Assembly: GCF_000372725.1 (NCBI RefSeq)
Contig: NW_005200496.1
Location: 163,382-227,381, forward strand
Direction of reading: 5' to 3'
DNA: 64,000 bases
From: Emiliania huxleyi CCMP1516
Taxonomy: Eukaryota; Haptophyta; Isochrysidales; Noelaerhabdaceae
Under the pieces are notes generated by a model. The model saw only the letters and a program-made list of their open reading frames with translations. It had not been told where the DNA came from and did no database searches. Shown here piece by piece: positions 20,611 through 30,372 of the stretch; the stretch's first letter is position 1; every line of letters starts with the position of its first letter. A program made the position numbers and the translations under genes.

Positions 20611-21005
20611 GCACGACTCGCACCATGGCTCTCTTATGCTGCCATTGGTGGAGAGCTCAGGCTAGGCAGGGCAGATTAGTGGGGTTCGCCACGAGGGGTT
20701 GCTTGTATGTCGGATGTCGCCAAGGCGGGGGGCTAAGAGGAGGGGGGGGAGGTCTCTGGCATAGAGTGTGTATACATTAAAACCGCTGGGGGTCGATGCC
20801 CAGATCACCCCCTTCTGACGTTGAAACGACGTGTGACGTGTGCAAGCCGCGGCCCGTGTCTCCAGCACGGGCTCGACGCACCTGGTAGCTGGTTCAACGT
20901 CGCACGTCGGCCGGCGCCGGGGGGGTTGCCGTGTAGTTGTGTGCGTGATAATGTATGTATGTAACTAGTGAGACGATTGTATGTAAATAGTGAGACGATT
21001 TAGGT
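20611..21005. other. Selenoprotein K 3' flank with hairpin and short direct repeat
   Basis: No gene seen. 20818-20908 can fold by pairing GACGTTGAA with TTCAACGTC, around an inner GCCCGTG/CACGGGC stem. It is a second structured candidate in the selenoprotein K 3' region. 20956-20999 is a two-copy repeat, TATGTAA(C/A)TAGTGAGACGATT. Confidence 0.45.
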
Positions 21006-21120
21006 TTGGGGCAGGGCGCGAGTGTGAGACTTTTCGGCGGGCGAAATGCGGCGGGTTGGATGCGTCCTCATTGGGACGACCTTGTGGGACGACCTGGCGG
21101 CGCGAGGCACACGGGCGCCG

Positions 21121-21505
21121 GCGTGGCGCGTCGGCTCGTGGCCCACCACGAGCAGATGCGCGACGAGCGCGCTCGGGAAGCGGCCGCGGGCGACGCGGAG
21201 CTTCCGCCGGAGGACGACGCGGTCGAGATGGCGAGCGCCGTCCACGTGCTGGACAGCGTGGCGGAGGTGGGCCCGAACTACTTACACCCTGCTGCGCAGC
21301 AAGGAGACGAAGGCGATGCGCCGGAAGCGAAAGCGCGAGGATGCCAGGGCGGCGCTCGACGGCCACACTGTCCTGTCCACCGGATCGCGCCTCGAGATCT
21401 TCTGCGACAATGAGCGGTGGTACCCTGCGACCGTCATGGCGCGGGAGGAGGACGGGGACGGACGGATCGTGGTTCGTGCACGAGGTCGAGTACGACGGCT
21501 ACTGA
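21121..21505 (+). pseudogene. Tudor/agenet-like fragment, probably broken
   Basis: A frame up to about 21280 gives an acidic helix (LPPEDDAVEMASAVHVLD). A different frame then gives KETKAMRRKRKRED and a Tudor-like strand set (LSTGSRLEIFCDNERWYPATV, MAREEDGDGRIVV). The expected closing motif VEYDDG-xEW is split: VEYDGY-stop is in one frame and REWEKL in another. Either a tiny intron lies at about 21490-21507 or the gene is frameshifted. The left end of a hAT-like element begins about 15 bp further on (21523), so the element may have ended this gene. Confidence 0.4.
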
Positions 21506-21522
21506 GGGAGTGGGAAAAACTC

Positions 21523-22252
21523 TATAGTCGTGAGGGTGTATCCTAAAAGAGTTCGGCCGATTTGGGTCAAAACGCTAAAAGCACGCACGTGCGTAGATTT
21601 GGGGCAAAACGACAAAAGTGGGCCCGCCCGGGGCAAACTGGTAAAAGTCGCGCGCCGCAGGCGCGCGGCGCGCGCGATTTTTGTGTAGACATTCTACTCT
21701 CTGGCGGCGCCCGCGGCGCTCTTGAAATACTCGCTCACTATAGCGGCGTGCAGCCGGCGGCGCAGCCACGCCTTGTTGCCCGAGAGGGCCTCGCCACGCT
21801 CGCCCAGCTCCTCCTTGAGCTCCACCACCTTCATATCGCCACCAGATCCTTTTGGACAGCTTTTGGACCTTTCGCATCGCCGCCGCCGCAAAGAGCCCCG
21901 GGCTCAGCGCGCCTCAGCCTCGTGCGCAGCAGCGCCCTTATCCGTTACAAACTTGTAGCGCTACATGTTTGGACACACACCGGCGGGCGCTTTCGAGGCG
22001 AGCGCCAGCATTTTTCTAGGCAGCCACTAGGCTCTAGGGGAGGCATAGTGTGCAGGAACTACTTCTGCCGTTTGCGGGACGATAGCTAGTACTTACTGCA
22101 CCCGGCGCGCAGCGCCGAAGAAAAATTGAAAAATGCTAAAAGTTGGGCGCTCCGAGACGACCAAAGTGGTAAAAGTCGCACTCTCCCGCCCTGAGACCCG
22201 TTCAAAAGCGTAAAAGCACCCGAGGCTCCAGAAACCTAACCCTCAGACTATG
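21523..22252. mobile_element. hAT-like element family, older copy 1
   Basis: Shares its left 130 bp and right 300 bp with the intact copy at 35115-35536 (same GTTCGGCCGATTTGGGTCAA start and CCAGAAACCTAACCCTCAGA end). The left end is degenerate (TATAGTCGTGAGGGT) and no target duplication remains, so it is older. About 300 bp of extra interior sequence encodes a SAP-domain ORF on the minus strand. That makes this the longer, possibly less deleted, form. Confidence 0.72.
21694..21828 (-). CDS. SAP-domain ORF inside the hAT-like element
   Basis: A short ORF from the ATG at 21828 encodes MKVVELKEELGERGEALSGN followed by KAWLRRRLHAAI and stops at 21694 (44 residues). This matches the SAP DNA-binding fold: two helices with the pattern LKxELxxRG...G.K..L..RL. 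It may be the remnant of an element-encoded protein or a captured host exon. It is absent from the shorter copy at 35115-35536. Confidence 0.5.
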   Translation of the reverse strand: MVELKEELGERGEALSGNKAWLRRRLHAAIVSEYFKSAAGAARE

Positions 22253-22410
22253 GCGTGATGGCCGGACGTCATAATATGTGTACGTATGATATGTGGAGTG
22301 CTCTGCGAGAGAGCGGTCGTGATGTCGCGGACATGTGAGAGCTCTTTCAGAGAGGAAGAGGCGGTGTAGTCTGTAGAGGGTTTCGGGGCGACTGCGAACT
22401 CGTCGAAAAA
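22253..22410. other. Spacer between hAT copy 1 and repeat C
   Basis: Low-complexity GAGAG/TGTGTAC words; nothing recognisable. Confidence 0.3.
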
Positions 22411-22690
22411 AATAAAAGAAAAACACGACCCAAGGGGAAGAGATGGCGGAGAACGGCACGCCGCCAGCCGCCACCACCGACAGGGCGATTTGAAGCATGA
22501 AGGTGAGGAGTGTGGTGCTAGCCGTCGCCCACCCTTGGGGCTTGGGCGTCTGCCTCTTCCCCTATATCCCTCTTCCTAGCTCTCTTCGCAGTCTCTCGCC
22601 AATTCTCGCAGCCAATTCTCGCAGCGACCTTCATGCCACCTCGCGGTCGTCCCACTCTCGTCGTCCTCTCCCTCCTGCCCCGTCCTCCGA
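22411..22690. repeat. Dispersed repeat family C, copy 1
   Basis: Matches 25850-26075 in the same orientation. Shared landmarks are an A-rich lead with GACCCAAGGG, GACGGCACGCCGCC-like, GCTAGCCGTCGCCCACCCT and CAACCTTCATGCCACCTCGCGG-like words. Copy 1 has a tandem CAATTCTCGCAGC duplication (22599-22623). No ORF is conserved between copies. Confidence 0.75.
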
Positions 22691-22740
22691 AGTGCGGGGC
22701 GACATGAATGCGTTTTGTTGCGCGCGGGATGACAAATTCT

Positions 22741-22920
22741 GACCGCGCAAGATTAAGGGTGGCTAAGGGCTCTGCCCGCAAGGTGCCCGCGTCGCAGACG
22801 CGGTACCATTGACAAATCTGCAATGCCCCCACCGACGCACCGAGCAAATAGCAAAACCCGAATACGTAAACTTGGAGCACTTGGAGTGCGGTCATCAACC
22901 GCACCACCGCACGCCCAGGG
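22741..22920. repeat. Fragment of dispersed repeat family D
   Basis: GACCGCGCAAG...GGGTGGCTAAGGGCTCTGCC...GCGGTACCATTGAC matches the starts of the two longer family D copies at 23664 and 40236. It breaks off after about 120 bp and is followed by a block shared with 26355-26392 (TTGGAGCAC...GTCATCAACCGC). Confidence 0.7.
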
Positions 22921-23074
22921 CAGGGGAGCTCAGAAGCGCACCCAGCGGGCCGGACGATTGGCATCGGGTTGCGGGCGAGAGAGAGAGCCCTACCTAGCTA
23001 GCCCTGGGGGGTGCGCGTTCGCAGGGAATGGGCCATAAGTAAAGTTCAACGGTTTCAGGCATCAGGGAAGCGAA

Positions 23075-23172
23075 GCCGCCGAATCCAAAATCCTGCTCGT
23101 GCAGGTGGGGACCCTGTCCTCGTCCAATCCCTCGTTTGGGTTGTCGGCTTTCTTTCTTTCTTTTAGCCGCCG
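23075..23172. repeat. Repeat family E, 5'-truncated copy
   Basis: Contains the family 3' end, CCAAAATCCTGCTCGTGCAGG to a CTTTCTTTCTTTCTTTT tail, as at 31672-31748 and 38554-38627. Only the last 90 bp are present. 23173-23663 holds no gene, only short repeats such as GAGCCTAGCGCAGCGCGAAC in three tandem copies at 23510-23575. Confidence 0.7.
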
Positions 23173-24578
23173 AATCGAGCGCGATCTCGGGCGATCGCGG
23201 CCCCGCGCTTTGATTGTCTTTTTTTCGCGCTGCACCTCGGACAGGGGAGGGACGCGGCCAGAAAGTGACAAAGAGGTCAGCTCCGAGCTCGTTTGTTGTT
23301 GTCTTAATTTCCAGCTGCAACGAGCAAGCAAACCCTGCCTAGAGCTAGACGAGTACAGCTAAACCTAAAGTGTAAGAGTACCCGCGGCTCCCCACCTCCG
23401 TGTGAGGGCCCGTGAATGAACATCTTCAGCTTGTGAGCCCAGTCCCCAGAAAAGGGGTCGAATTTCCAGGGTAGGTAGAGGGTAGTCTCAGCCTACCTAG
23501 CCAGCCAGCGCAGCGCGAACTCGCCGTCTGAGCCTAGCGCAGCGCGAACTCGCTCTGAGCCTAGCGCAGCGCGAACCCTCGCACACAAAAGCTTTTGCGC
23601 AGCAACCCGCGGCCGGGAACTTGGAGCACTTGGCCGGGCAACCCTTCTCAAAACTTATCTTTTTACCGCGCAAGACAAAGGGTGGCTAAGGGCTCTGCCC
23701 GCAAGGCGCCCGCGTCGCCGACGCGGTACCATTGACTAATCCCGGAATACACACCCACACGACCAACTAGCGAAAATCCAAATACCGTGCAAAAACCACG
23801 GAATCTCAGCCGAAGAACGTCGGTTCAAGTTTGGCTAACTCCGCGGAAAAGCGGGACCGCCATTGCGACATCGGGGGTTCACCATATATGCCGAGCCTGC
23901 TCGGCCTGCCATGTGCGCGCGCGCGCCTCGCCCGAGCGCAGCCACCTGCGGACCTGGCCAGCCTGTTCCTGGCTCGAGCCCAGCCTCTCCTTCCGCTGCC
24001 GCCGGCCTCGCAGTCCCGCCAGCCATCATGCTGCAGAGCCTGCGTAGACGCCACAGACGCCAATTCTGCAGCCCACAGCCCTGGCAACTGAGGGCGAGGG
24101 CCAGCAGTATACGACGACGACGGCATCTCACACCCCGCGCTGGCCAGCGCCATCAGCCCCTCACGGCCCGGCCCAACCTTCCCTTCCCCACCCTCGCCTC
24201 CAGTGCCTCCAAATCAAGCCGTCGCACCTCTCTTCTTCAGCGAATGCAGCGGCAGAACCACGTCAGAGGCCGGGCCGACTGGCGGACCTGCATGCCCAGC
24301 CATGCCCCCCACTCCCCACCCGCTTGGATCGATCAGCTGACAGCTCCACCAGCTCCCACCACCGCGTGTCGTGTCATGAAGCATGATAGATAGACATAGA
24401 AAGCATGAACCATCGTGCATCGAAAGGTCTGGTCTCCAAAAAGAGCTCTCGGCGGGCTGCGCGCGCCCGCGCCCCGCCCCTTTTGCGCAGCAACACCTTA
24501 AACTTCATGGCCCTCCAAATTCGGGTCGGAGCGCAGCGGAGTGGGCCCCGAGTTTGAAAAAGGGGAAGGACGCTTGCG

Positions 24579-25702
24579 TAGGGTGCCCACAGGACCCAAA
24601 AGAAAATAGCTTTCCGGCTCAAAAACCCTGTCAGCAGAGTCTCCTACGGGAATGTACGTAAGAGCTACCCTCTCTCTTTTCTCCCAGTAAGCTAAAAGTA
24701 CGTACACTGAAAAAGGGACGCACGAGGCAAATCTGATGTTGGCTTGTTCCAATAGGAGCGAGGCCTCTTCCGTTGGGGGACCGAGTACATAGGAAACGAG
24801 GGTTCCCCGGTTTGTCACGCGCGAGCGCGAGCGTGACACTGCACTTGGCGCCGAGCGCCCGCGGCTCAGACCTTGTGCAGGCCACCCCTCGGTGAGCACG
24901 CCGGTCCGGACCGATGGCGCTCGGTGTGGAGCAAGCAAGACCCCCCCCCCCCCATCGGCGCGCGCTCGCCATTCCAACGGCCGCCAGGAGCACCAAGAGG
25001 ACTCCTCATGGCTGTGCTCAAGTGGGCTTCGACCGGCCTCGGCTGGGGGGGCGGGTTGTCCCGGCTGCGGACGCCTTCTGCAGCCCCCTGGGCCCGTGAC
25101 AGCACCCCAAAACTGCCCCTCGGCGGCATACAGCACTGCCAGCCAGCCTCTTCCTCCTCCTCAAGGGCTGTACTATAGGCCATATTGCGCCGCCTCCTAC
25201 TGGCAGCCGGGCGGGCGCGCGCCGCGGGCGCCTCGGCGCGCGCACGGCTCGCAAAGTTCGAACGAGTACTGCCGCCCGGCCGCCTCAAGGCTGCCGGGCG
25301 GCAGTACTCGCCTCGCAAGGCGCGCACGGCTGCTCTGGCTGCTGCGCCGGCGGCCGCTGCGCTGGCCGCTGCTGCGCCGGCTGGCGGGCGGCACGGCCGC
25401 CGGCGGCCGCTGCACCCGCGCCTTCCCTCGCGGGCGCCGTCGCGCCGCGCCGCCCAACTCTGCTGGCACACGGCACGCGTCGTCACACAGCCGCGGAGAA
25501 CAGGCGGTGCTGTGCGCGAAGCGCGCGCGATCTCGTACTTTTAAGGCTGGATCCGGCCATTCCAAGGGTACCTTTGAGAATCCCCAGCGTGCCACCCTCC
25601 TAGTCACTCTCTCAATATCTCGACTGGCCAACATGAAGTGCTGCGATCGGGAGTGCCCCATTTCTTTTTTCATTTCTTTTTTTGGGTCCTGTGGGCACCC
25701 TA
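24579..25702. mobile_element. hAT-like element nested in repeat D
   Basis: Terminal inverted repeats start TAGGGTGCCCACAGGACCC at the left and are mirrored at the right end (GGGTCCTGTGGGCACCCTA). The flanks carry the duplicated target GCTTGCG(T) (24572-24579 and 25703-25710). The other family D copy at 41140-41155 shows the uninterrupted target once. The 8-bp-class duplication and the TAGGGTG ends indicate the hAT superfamily. The interior is GC-rich with a strong palindrome at 25263-25310. No intact transposase was seen, so it is non-autonomous. Confidence 0.82.
25263..25310. repeat. 17-bp perfect hairpin within the hAT element
   Basis: CGAGTACTGCCGCCCGG (25263-25279) is exactly complementary to CCGGGCGGCAGTACTCG (25294-25310) across a 14-nt loop. 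Further GCGCGCACGGCT copies flank it at about 25236 and 25320. Confidence 0.9.
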
Positions 25703-25849
25703 GCTTGCGTCCTAGCTAGCCTCCAACAACGCCTCCCCGGCGCAGAGGGGCCCCCGGAGGGATGCTCAACCGCTCCACGCCACGCCGCTTGCGGCGGTCC
25801 TATTCCCAGCTCCGCTGAGAGCACTTAGCTGCACTTGGAGCACAAAAAG

Positions 25850-26075
25850 AAAGAAAGAAAGAAAACAGACAACCCAAGGGAGGGATGGGAGGACGGCACG
25901 CCGCCACCACACAGGGATTTTAAGGAGAGGTGTTGGTGTGTGGTGCGCTAGCCGTCGCCCACCCTAGGGAGTCTGCCTCTTCCTATCTCTTTTCGCAGTC
26001 TCTCGCCGATTCTCGCTGCAACCTTCATGCCACCTCGCGGCCGTCCCACTCTCGTCGTTCTCTCCCTTGTCACTT
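25850..26075. repeat. Dispersed repeat family C, copy 2
   Basis: Same-orientation relative of 22411-22690, preceded by an AAAG microsatellite (25847-25863). Related sequence continues to about 26392, so the repeat abuts the 5' end of the trpD gene. Confidence 0.75.
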
Positions 26076-26465
26076 CCTCCTCTGTCGCGTCATTCTCTTC
26101 TGCCTCGTCCTGCGCCGCCGCCGCCTGCCGTTCCCTTGTTCTCTCGGCTTCTTTCGCCTTTCGGCGCAGCTCCGCCCTCCTTGCTGCATATCCTGGCCCC
26201 TCGAGTCTATCGAGCTCCCCTCGCGCAAGGACCACATTTCTGACTCCCACTCCGATCATTTGCCTCCAAGTCATGTTGTTGCTCAGGTCCACTCTCTCTT
26301 CGAACACTCGTGCCTCTACGGATGATGCCGGCGCTGGGGTCCCCTTCGGATGCATCGTGCTTGGAGCACGAGTGCAGTCATCAACCGCCGGGTTGTTTTT
26401 TTGTCTTCTGCACCTCGCTCCCGGCGCACCGACTCGCTCGTGTGCGTGGCACAAAACTGCCGAGA

Positions 26466-28259
26466 AATGAAGGACACGATAGAGGCTCTCGTGCAGCGCC
26501 AGGACCTCACCCTCGATCAGAGCGCTGCGGCGGCCGAGGCAATCATCGCCGGCGCCGACCCGTGCCAGGCCGCCGCGCTGCTGGTGCTGCTGCGCTCAAA
26601 GGGCGAGACGCCGGCAGAGGTGGCCGGCATGGTGCGGACGATGCGGAGGCACATGCTGACTGTGAGTCCGGCGCGGCCGTGTATCGACATCGTCGGCACT
26701 GGCGGCGACGGCCATCACACCGTCAACATCTCGACCGCCGCGTCGGTCGTCGCTGCCGCTTGCGGCGCGGCGGTGGCAAAGCATGGCAACCGGTCTGTCT
26801 CGTCAAAGTGCGGCTCAGCGGATGTGCTGGAGGAGGTGGGCGTGTCGCTGGCGCTACCGCCCAGCGGGATTGAAGCCTGCATCGCCCAAGCCGGCATCGC
26901 CTTCATGTTTGCGCCCGGCTTCCACCCTGCCATGAAGAACATCGTGCCCGTGCGCAAGGCTCGCCGCCTCACCGCTCCGCTACCGCCTGCTGTCCATCCT
27001 GCCGTCTCTCCTCGCGGCCGCCTCTCCCGTCCCTGCTGCCCTCACTGCACCGCCGCCTCACGAACGCCCTCGCTGCGCAGGCGCTCGGCGTGCGCACGGT
27101 CTTCAACATCCTCGGGCCTCTCATCAACCCAGCCGCGTGCACCCGCGGCGTGATCGGCGTCTACGCACCCTCGCTCGTCGCCCTCGTGGCGGAGGCGCTG
27201 CACGCGCTGGGCGCTGAGCTGATCATGGTGCCCCTCAGTGACCCTCGCCTCTCCCTCCCTCTCTCCCTCCCTCCTCTCTCCCTCCCTCCTCCCTCCCTCC
27301 CTCCTCTCTCCCTCCCTCCTCTCTCCCTCCCTCCTCTCTCCCTCCCTCCTCTCTCCCTCCCTCCTCTCTCCCTCCCTCCTCTCTCCCTCCCTCCTCTCTC
27401 CCGTGAGCTGCAGCCCACGGCTGGACGGCCGAGAGCCCGAGGCCGCGCACCTCGTCGCCGCAGGTGGTGCACTGCTGCGGCCTCGACGAACTCGCGCCCA
27501 TCGGCGAGGCGATCGCGGCGGCGACCGCAGTACGAATGCGTCCATGATCAGCCGAGCCTGACGAGAGGATCCATGGACCAGGCGAGCGTGGCGACGGTCA
27601 CACCTGCCGGCGTCGAGTACTCGACGCTGGACTGCACTCGGCTCGGCTTTGCCGTTTGCTCCATTGCAGCCCAGCCTTCCGCGACGCTGCGCTGCCAGAG
27701 GCGTCCTGGACACATTCCTCGTCGCCCGTGCGCTGTTAGGACGACCTCAAGGGCGGCGACTGCGTGGAGAACGCCGCCTCACTGCGCAAGGTGCTCACAC
27801 GCACCACGCACACGCCACACACGCACGCACCTCGCACGCTCTGCTCCCCCACACGCACCCGGCCTTGCACTGTCGAGGGACGCCCGCCGCAGGGCGTGGC
27901 GACGCGAGGGACCGCCCGGCCCTTGCCCCACACCGGCATGTGGAGATGCCTCCCCTTCCCTTGCCCCATAGGTGCTCTCGGGGACGCTCCCCGGACCCAT
28001 CGCCGACACGGTCGCCCTCAACGCCGGCGCCGGACTCTACGTCGCCGGCGTCGCTCCGACGCTGCAGGCCGGCTGCAAGCTCGCGAGCGAGGCCATCGCC
28101 GCCGGCTCGCCGCCCGCCGCGCTCGAAGCTGGCACCTTCGCGCGCGTTCCCACACGTTCTCGCCCCCGCCGCGTAGGCTCACCCATCTCCACCCTAGACA
28201 AGTGGGTGCAGTGCTCGCAAGCGGCCGCGGCGGCTGCCAGCGACCAGGCCGCGAGCTAG
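26466..28259 (+). CDS. trpD: Anthranilate phosphoribosyltransferase
   Basis: Second step of tryptophan synthesis: transfers phosphoribose from PRPP to anthranilate, in algae expected in the plastid. Exon 1 (26466-26958) has [14 protein letters not shown], the PRPP-binding [35 protein letters not shown] and [12 protein letters not shown]. Exon 2 (27081-27227) has [17 protein letters not shown]. Exon 3 (from 27464) has [16 protein letters not shown]. Later exons give a [13 protein letters not shown] strand, [17 protein letters not shown] (27743 on), then [18 protein letters not shown] and a C-terminal helix ending in AASDQAAS-stop. At least two introns have GC donors. An in-frame ATG at 26350 would add 39 residues that could act as a transit peptide, but that segment overlaps repeat C-related sequence. 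The exon between 27560 and 27700 is the least certain. Confidence 0.93.
27245..27405. repeat. Pyrimidine tandem repeat in a trpD intron
   Basis: About ten copies of a 15-bp CCTCCCTCCTCTCTC-type unit between the donor at 27228 and the acceptor at 27463. It is a pure C/T tract on the transcribed-sense strand. Confidence 0.93.
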
Positions 28260-28846
28260 AGCGGCAGCCTCCCGTCACAGCCCAAGGCGGAGCCGGCGGC
28301 CACGACCGGCCAGACGCGCAGGGACTCGCCACGAGAGGGGCAGCATCCCCAGTTCCCCGTACATACAGGAGTACCCTACCGCGCATGGTTCAACGCGCGT
28401 TCGGTTGTCGAGCTTTGACTGCGCAATCCGCACGCTCCGCGTCTCCGGGGTCTCCGCGATCTTTCCGCGGGACCAGGCCGCAGGGGCCAGGGCCGGGGGG
28501 CGGCAATTGCGCGGCCGCGCAGTACATCTCATATTTTGTTTTTGGCAATCGTTGCATGTGACCCGCGCCCTAGGGGCGCCCCCGCCCCCCTGCGATGGCC
28601 GATGCGCCCCCTCGAGCCCCCCCCCTGCGAGCTGCGTCGACCGGACCGCGGACGACGCACGCAGTGTGTCTCTTTCGCCGGGTGCGGGTCGGGGTGTGTG
28701 CACTGTGTGTTGCTGTGCATGTGCAACATGTACATGTGTTGTTGTATGTTGTCATGTGCACACACGCCTCACGCGGAAGACGGGCGCAGCAAGGAGCAGC
28801 GAGTGTCGACAGCAAACTGACGGAACGCTAAACTACAGAACCGGAG
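28260..28846. other. Spacer between trpD and Orai-like genes
   Basis: Convergent intergenic region. 28660-28780 has TG/CA-rich low-complexity sequence. No gene, tRNA or repeat partner recognised. Confidence 0.4.
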
Positions 28847-29900
28847 TCAATCCTCTGTACCGCCATAAAAGAGCGGCCTCAGCTCTGAACTGGCCGAGGC
28901 CGGCCCTCTGGCCTTTTGCTTCTCTCGGCAGCCGACGTCCAAGTTCCTGCCCGGCCCGGCCCCCAACAGCGACCCGAACGCGGCCGACACCAGCCCGCTG
29001 CTGCGCCGGCCGCTCCCTCGGCTCCGTCCGGAGGACGACCTCTGCTGGCTGCGGCGCGGCAAAAGCGACGCCCCGACCGCGACCGCCCCGTCGCCGTCCT
29101 CGCCGTCAGCATCCGCGAGAGCCGCGCCCGGTCCGGTGCTACAGCAAGCGGTGCCGGTGCTGCAGGCGCCGTGCTCGTCGAAGAATGCGCCCGAGACCGC
29201 CGCAGCGTCGGGCAGCCGGAAGACGCGCAGGACGATGCGCGAGTACCGGACGGTGCCGCCGATGATCGCGAGGATCGTCGAGCAGAGCACCACGCGCGAG
29301 GAGGGCCCCATCTGCGAGTGTCCAAACGTGAAGGACAGCACCTGATGAGGGCGCGGAGGCCAGCCTTTAGGGTGAGGGTCGGCGCATCCGTGAGAGGCCG
29401 CAGCGGGAAGTGAGGGCCGAGAGCAGCAGCAGCCCGAGCGCAGCCATGAAGGTGGCGAGCATCACCTGTAGACAGTCCCGGAGAGGTCCAGGGCAGGGCC
29501 GACCGAAGCGGTGAAGGGCGAGCATCGCCTTGGTGTAGCCCTGCATCCCCGCCACCGCGTCGGCGAGGGAGCCGTCCGGCCCGCGCAGCGCCAGCGACGG
29601 CCCGAGCATCGCCACCAGCATCGCGATGAGCACGGTCTGCAGGCCGAGGCCCATGCAGGCGGTCAGCAGCGAGAGAAAGACCATCTCAGCAAGTGCGTCG
29701 CCCTCGCCCGCCCTGAACGAGGTCTGACGCTCGAGCAGGTAGTGGTAGCGGATTCCCGAGTACGCGAAACCGGCGACCAGAGCAGCCAGGTCGCCGAGCA
29801 TGCGGCAGTTCTTTGTGTAGTAGAGCAGCTCCCGCTCGCGGATCGCCACTTGCCGCTGCCGCGTCTCATTGGCGAGCCCTTCCTTGCGCGCGATCAGCAT
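28847..29900 (-). CDS. Orai-like four-helix membrane protein
   Basis: Predicted integral membrane protein. After an N-terminal amphipathic helix (RQVAIRERELLYYTKN) come TM1 (LGDLAALVAGFAYSGI), TM2 (VFLSLLTACMGLGLQTVLIAML) and the motif GPSLALRGPDGSL. TM3 follows in a second exon (VMLATFMAALGLLLLSAL), then TM4 in the third (VVLCSTILAIIGGTV) and a Ser/Gly-rich tail ending at 28847. The order of helices and the ALxAGFA start resemble Orai calcium-channel relatives described in protists. The key pore Glu of animal Orai cannot be assigned. The frame is closed just upstream of the ATG at 29900, and an additional 5' exon is likely. Confidence 0.45.
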
Positions 29901-30372
29901 GACGCAGGCGTCCAGCGCGCGCGACTTGTGCGGTTAAGGCGGCGAGTGCAGTCAGCTGAGCGTCCTGGTCAAGGCGTGGCTGCGGCCTAGCCGTGGCGCC
30001 CAGCTTGAAAGAGTAACCGCACGGTTTCGCAGCCTAGTTCGGAGCCGTGAGGCGGGCGAGAGCGGAGGAGCGCACGGCGCTTCTTTCGAGAGGTTGAGAG
30101 GGCGGCCTGTGGCGCTGTGCCATAGAGGGGCAAGGTCCCCCGAGAGAGTAGGAGATGAGTGAGTGCCGAGAGGAGCGCAGAGGCCAGAGCCAGCGAGGCG
30201 AGAGGGGCGCCTCGCCGGCAGTCCGCAGCGCACAACAACACATCAAACGTGCAGTCGGGCTGTTATACATGACACAAACGACCGAGAAGCTATCTATTTG
30301 CGCGCCTCGGTCTCGTCACTCGCGGGAAAGGGATGAGGGCACATTCACGTCTCTCTAGCGCGCGGCGCGACT
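29901..30372. other. Spacer between Orai-like and eL33 genes
   Basis: No gene supported. It contains the 5' flank of the Orai-like gene, possibly with an unrecognised first exon, and the 3' flank of eL33. Composition is ordinary. Confidence 0.35.

Larger units (their letters stand above)
23664..25815. repeat. Dispersed repeat family D, copy 1 (interrupted)
   Basis: About 1 kb nearly identical to 40236-41250. It runs from GCTCTGCCCGCAAGGCGCCC through CATATATGCCGAGCCTGCTC to the end block CGCTCCACGCCACGCCGCTT. The match is split at 24579, where a 1.12-kb hAT-like element has inserted, and resumes at 25703. No convincing coding sequence is shared by the copies. Confidence 0.85.

Noticed and set aside
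20384-20679. Extension of selenoprotein K into a 182-codon ORF without splicing
   Set aside because: The extension has no SelK similarity, while the spliced form gives the exact family terminus.
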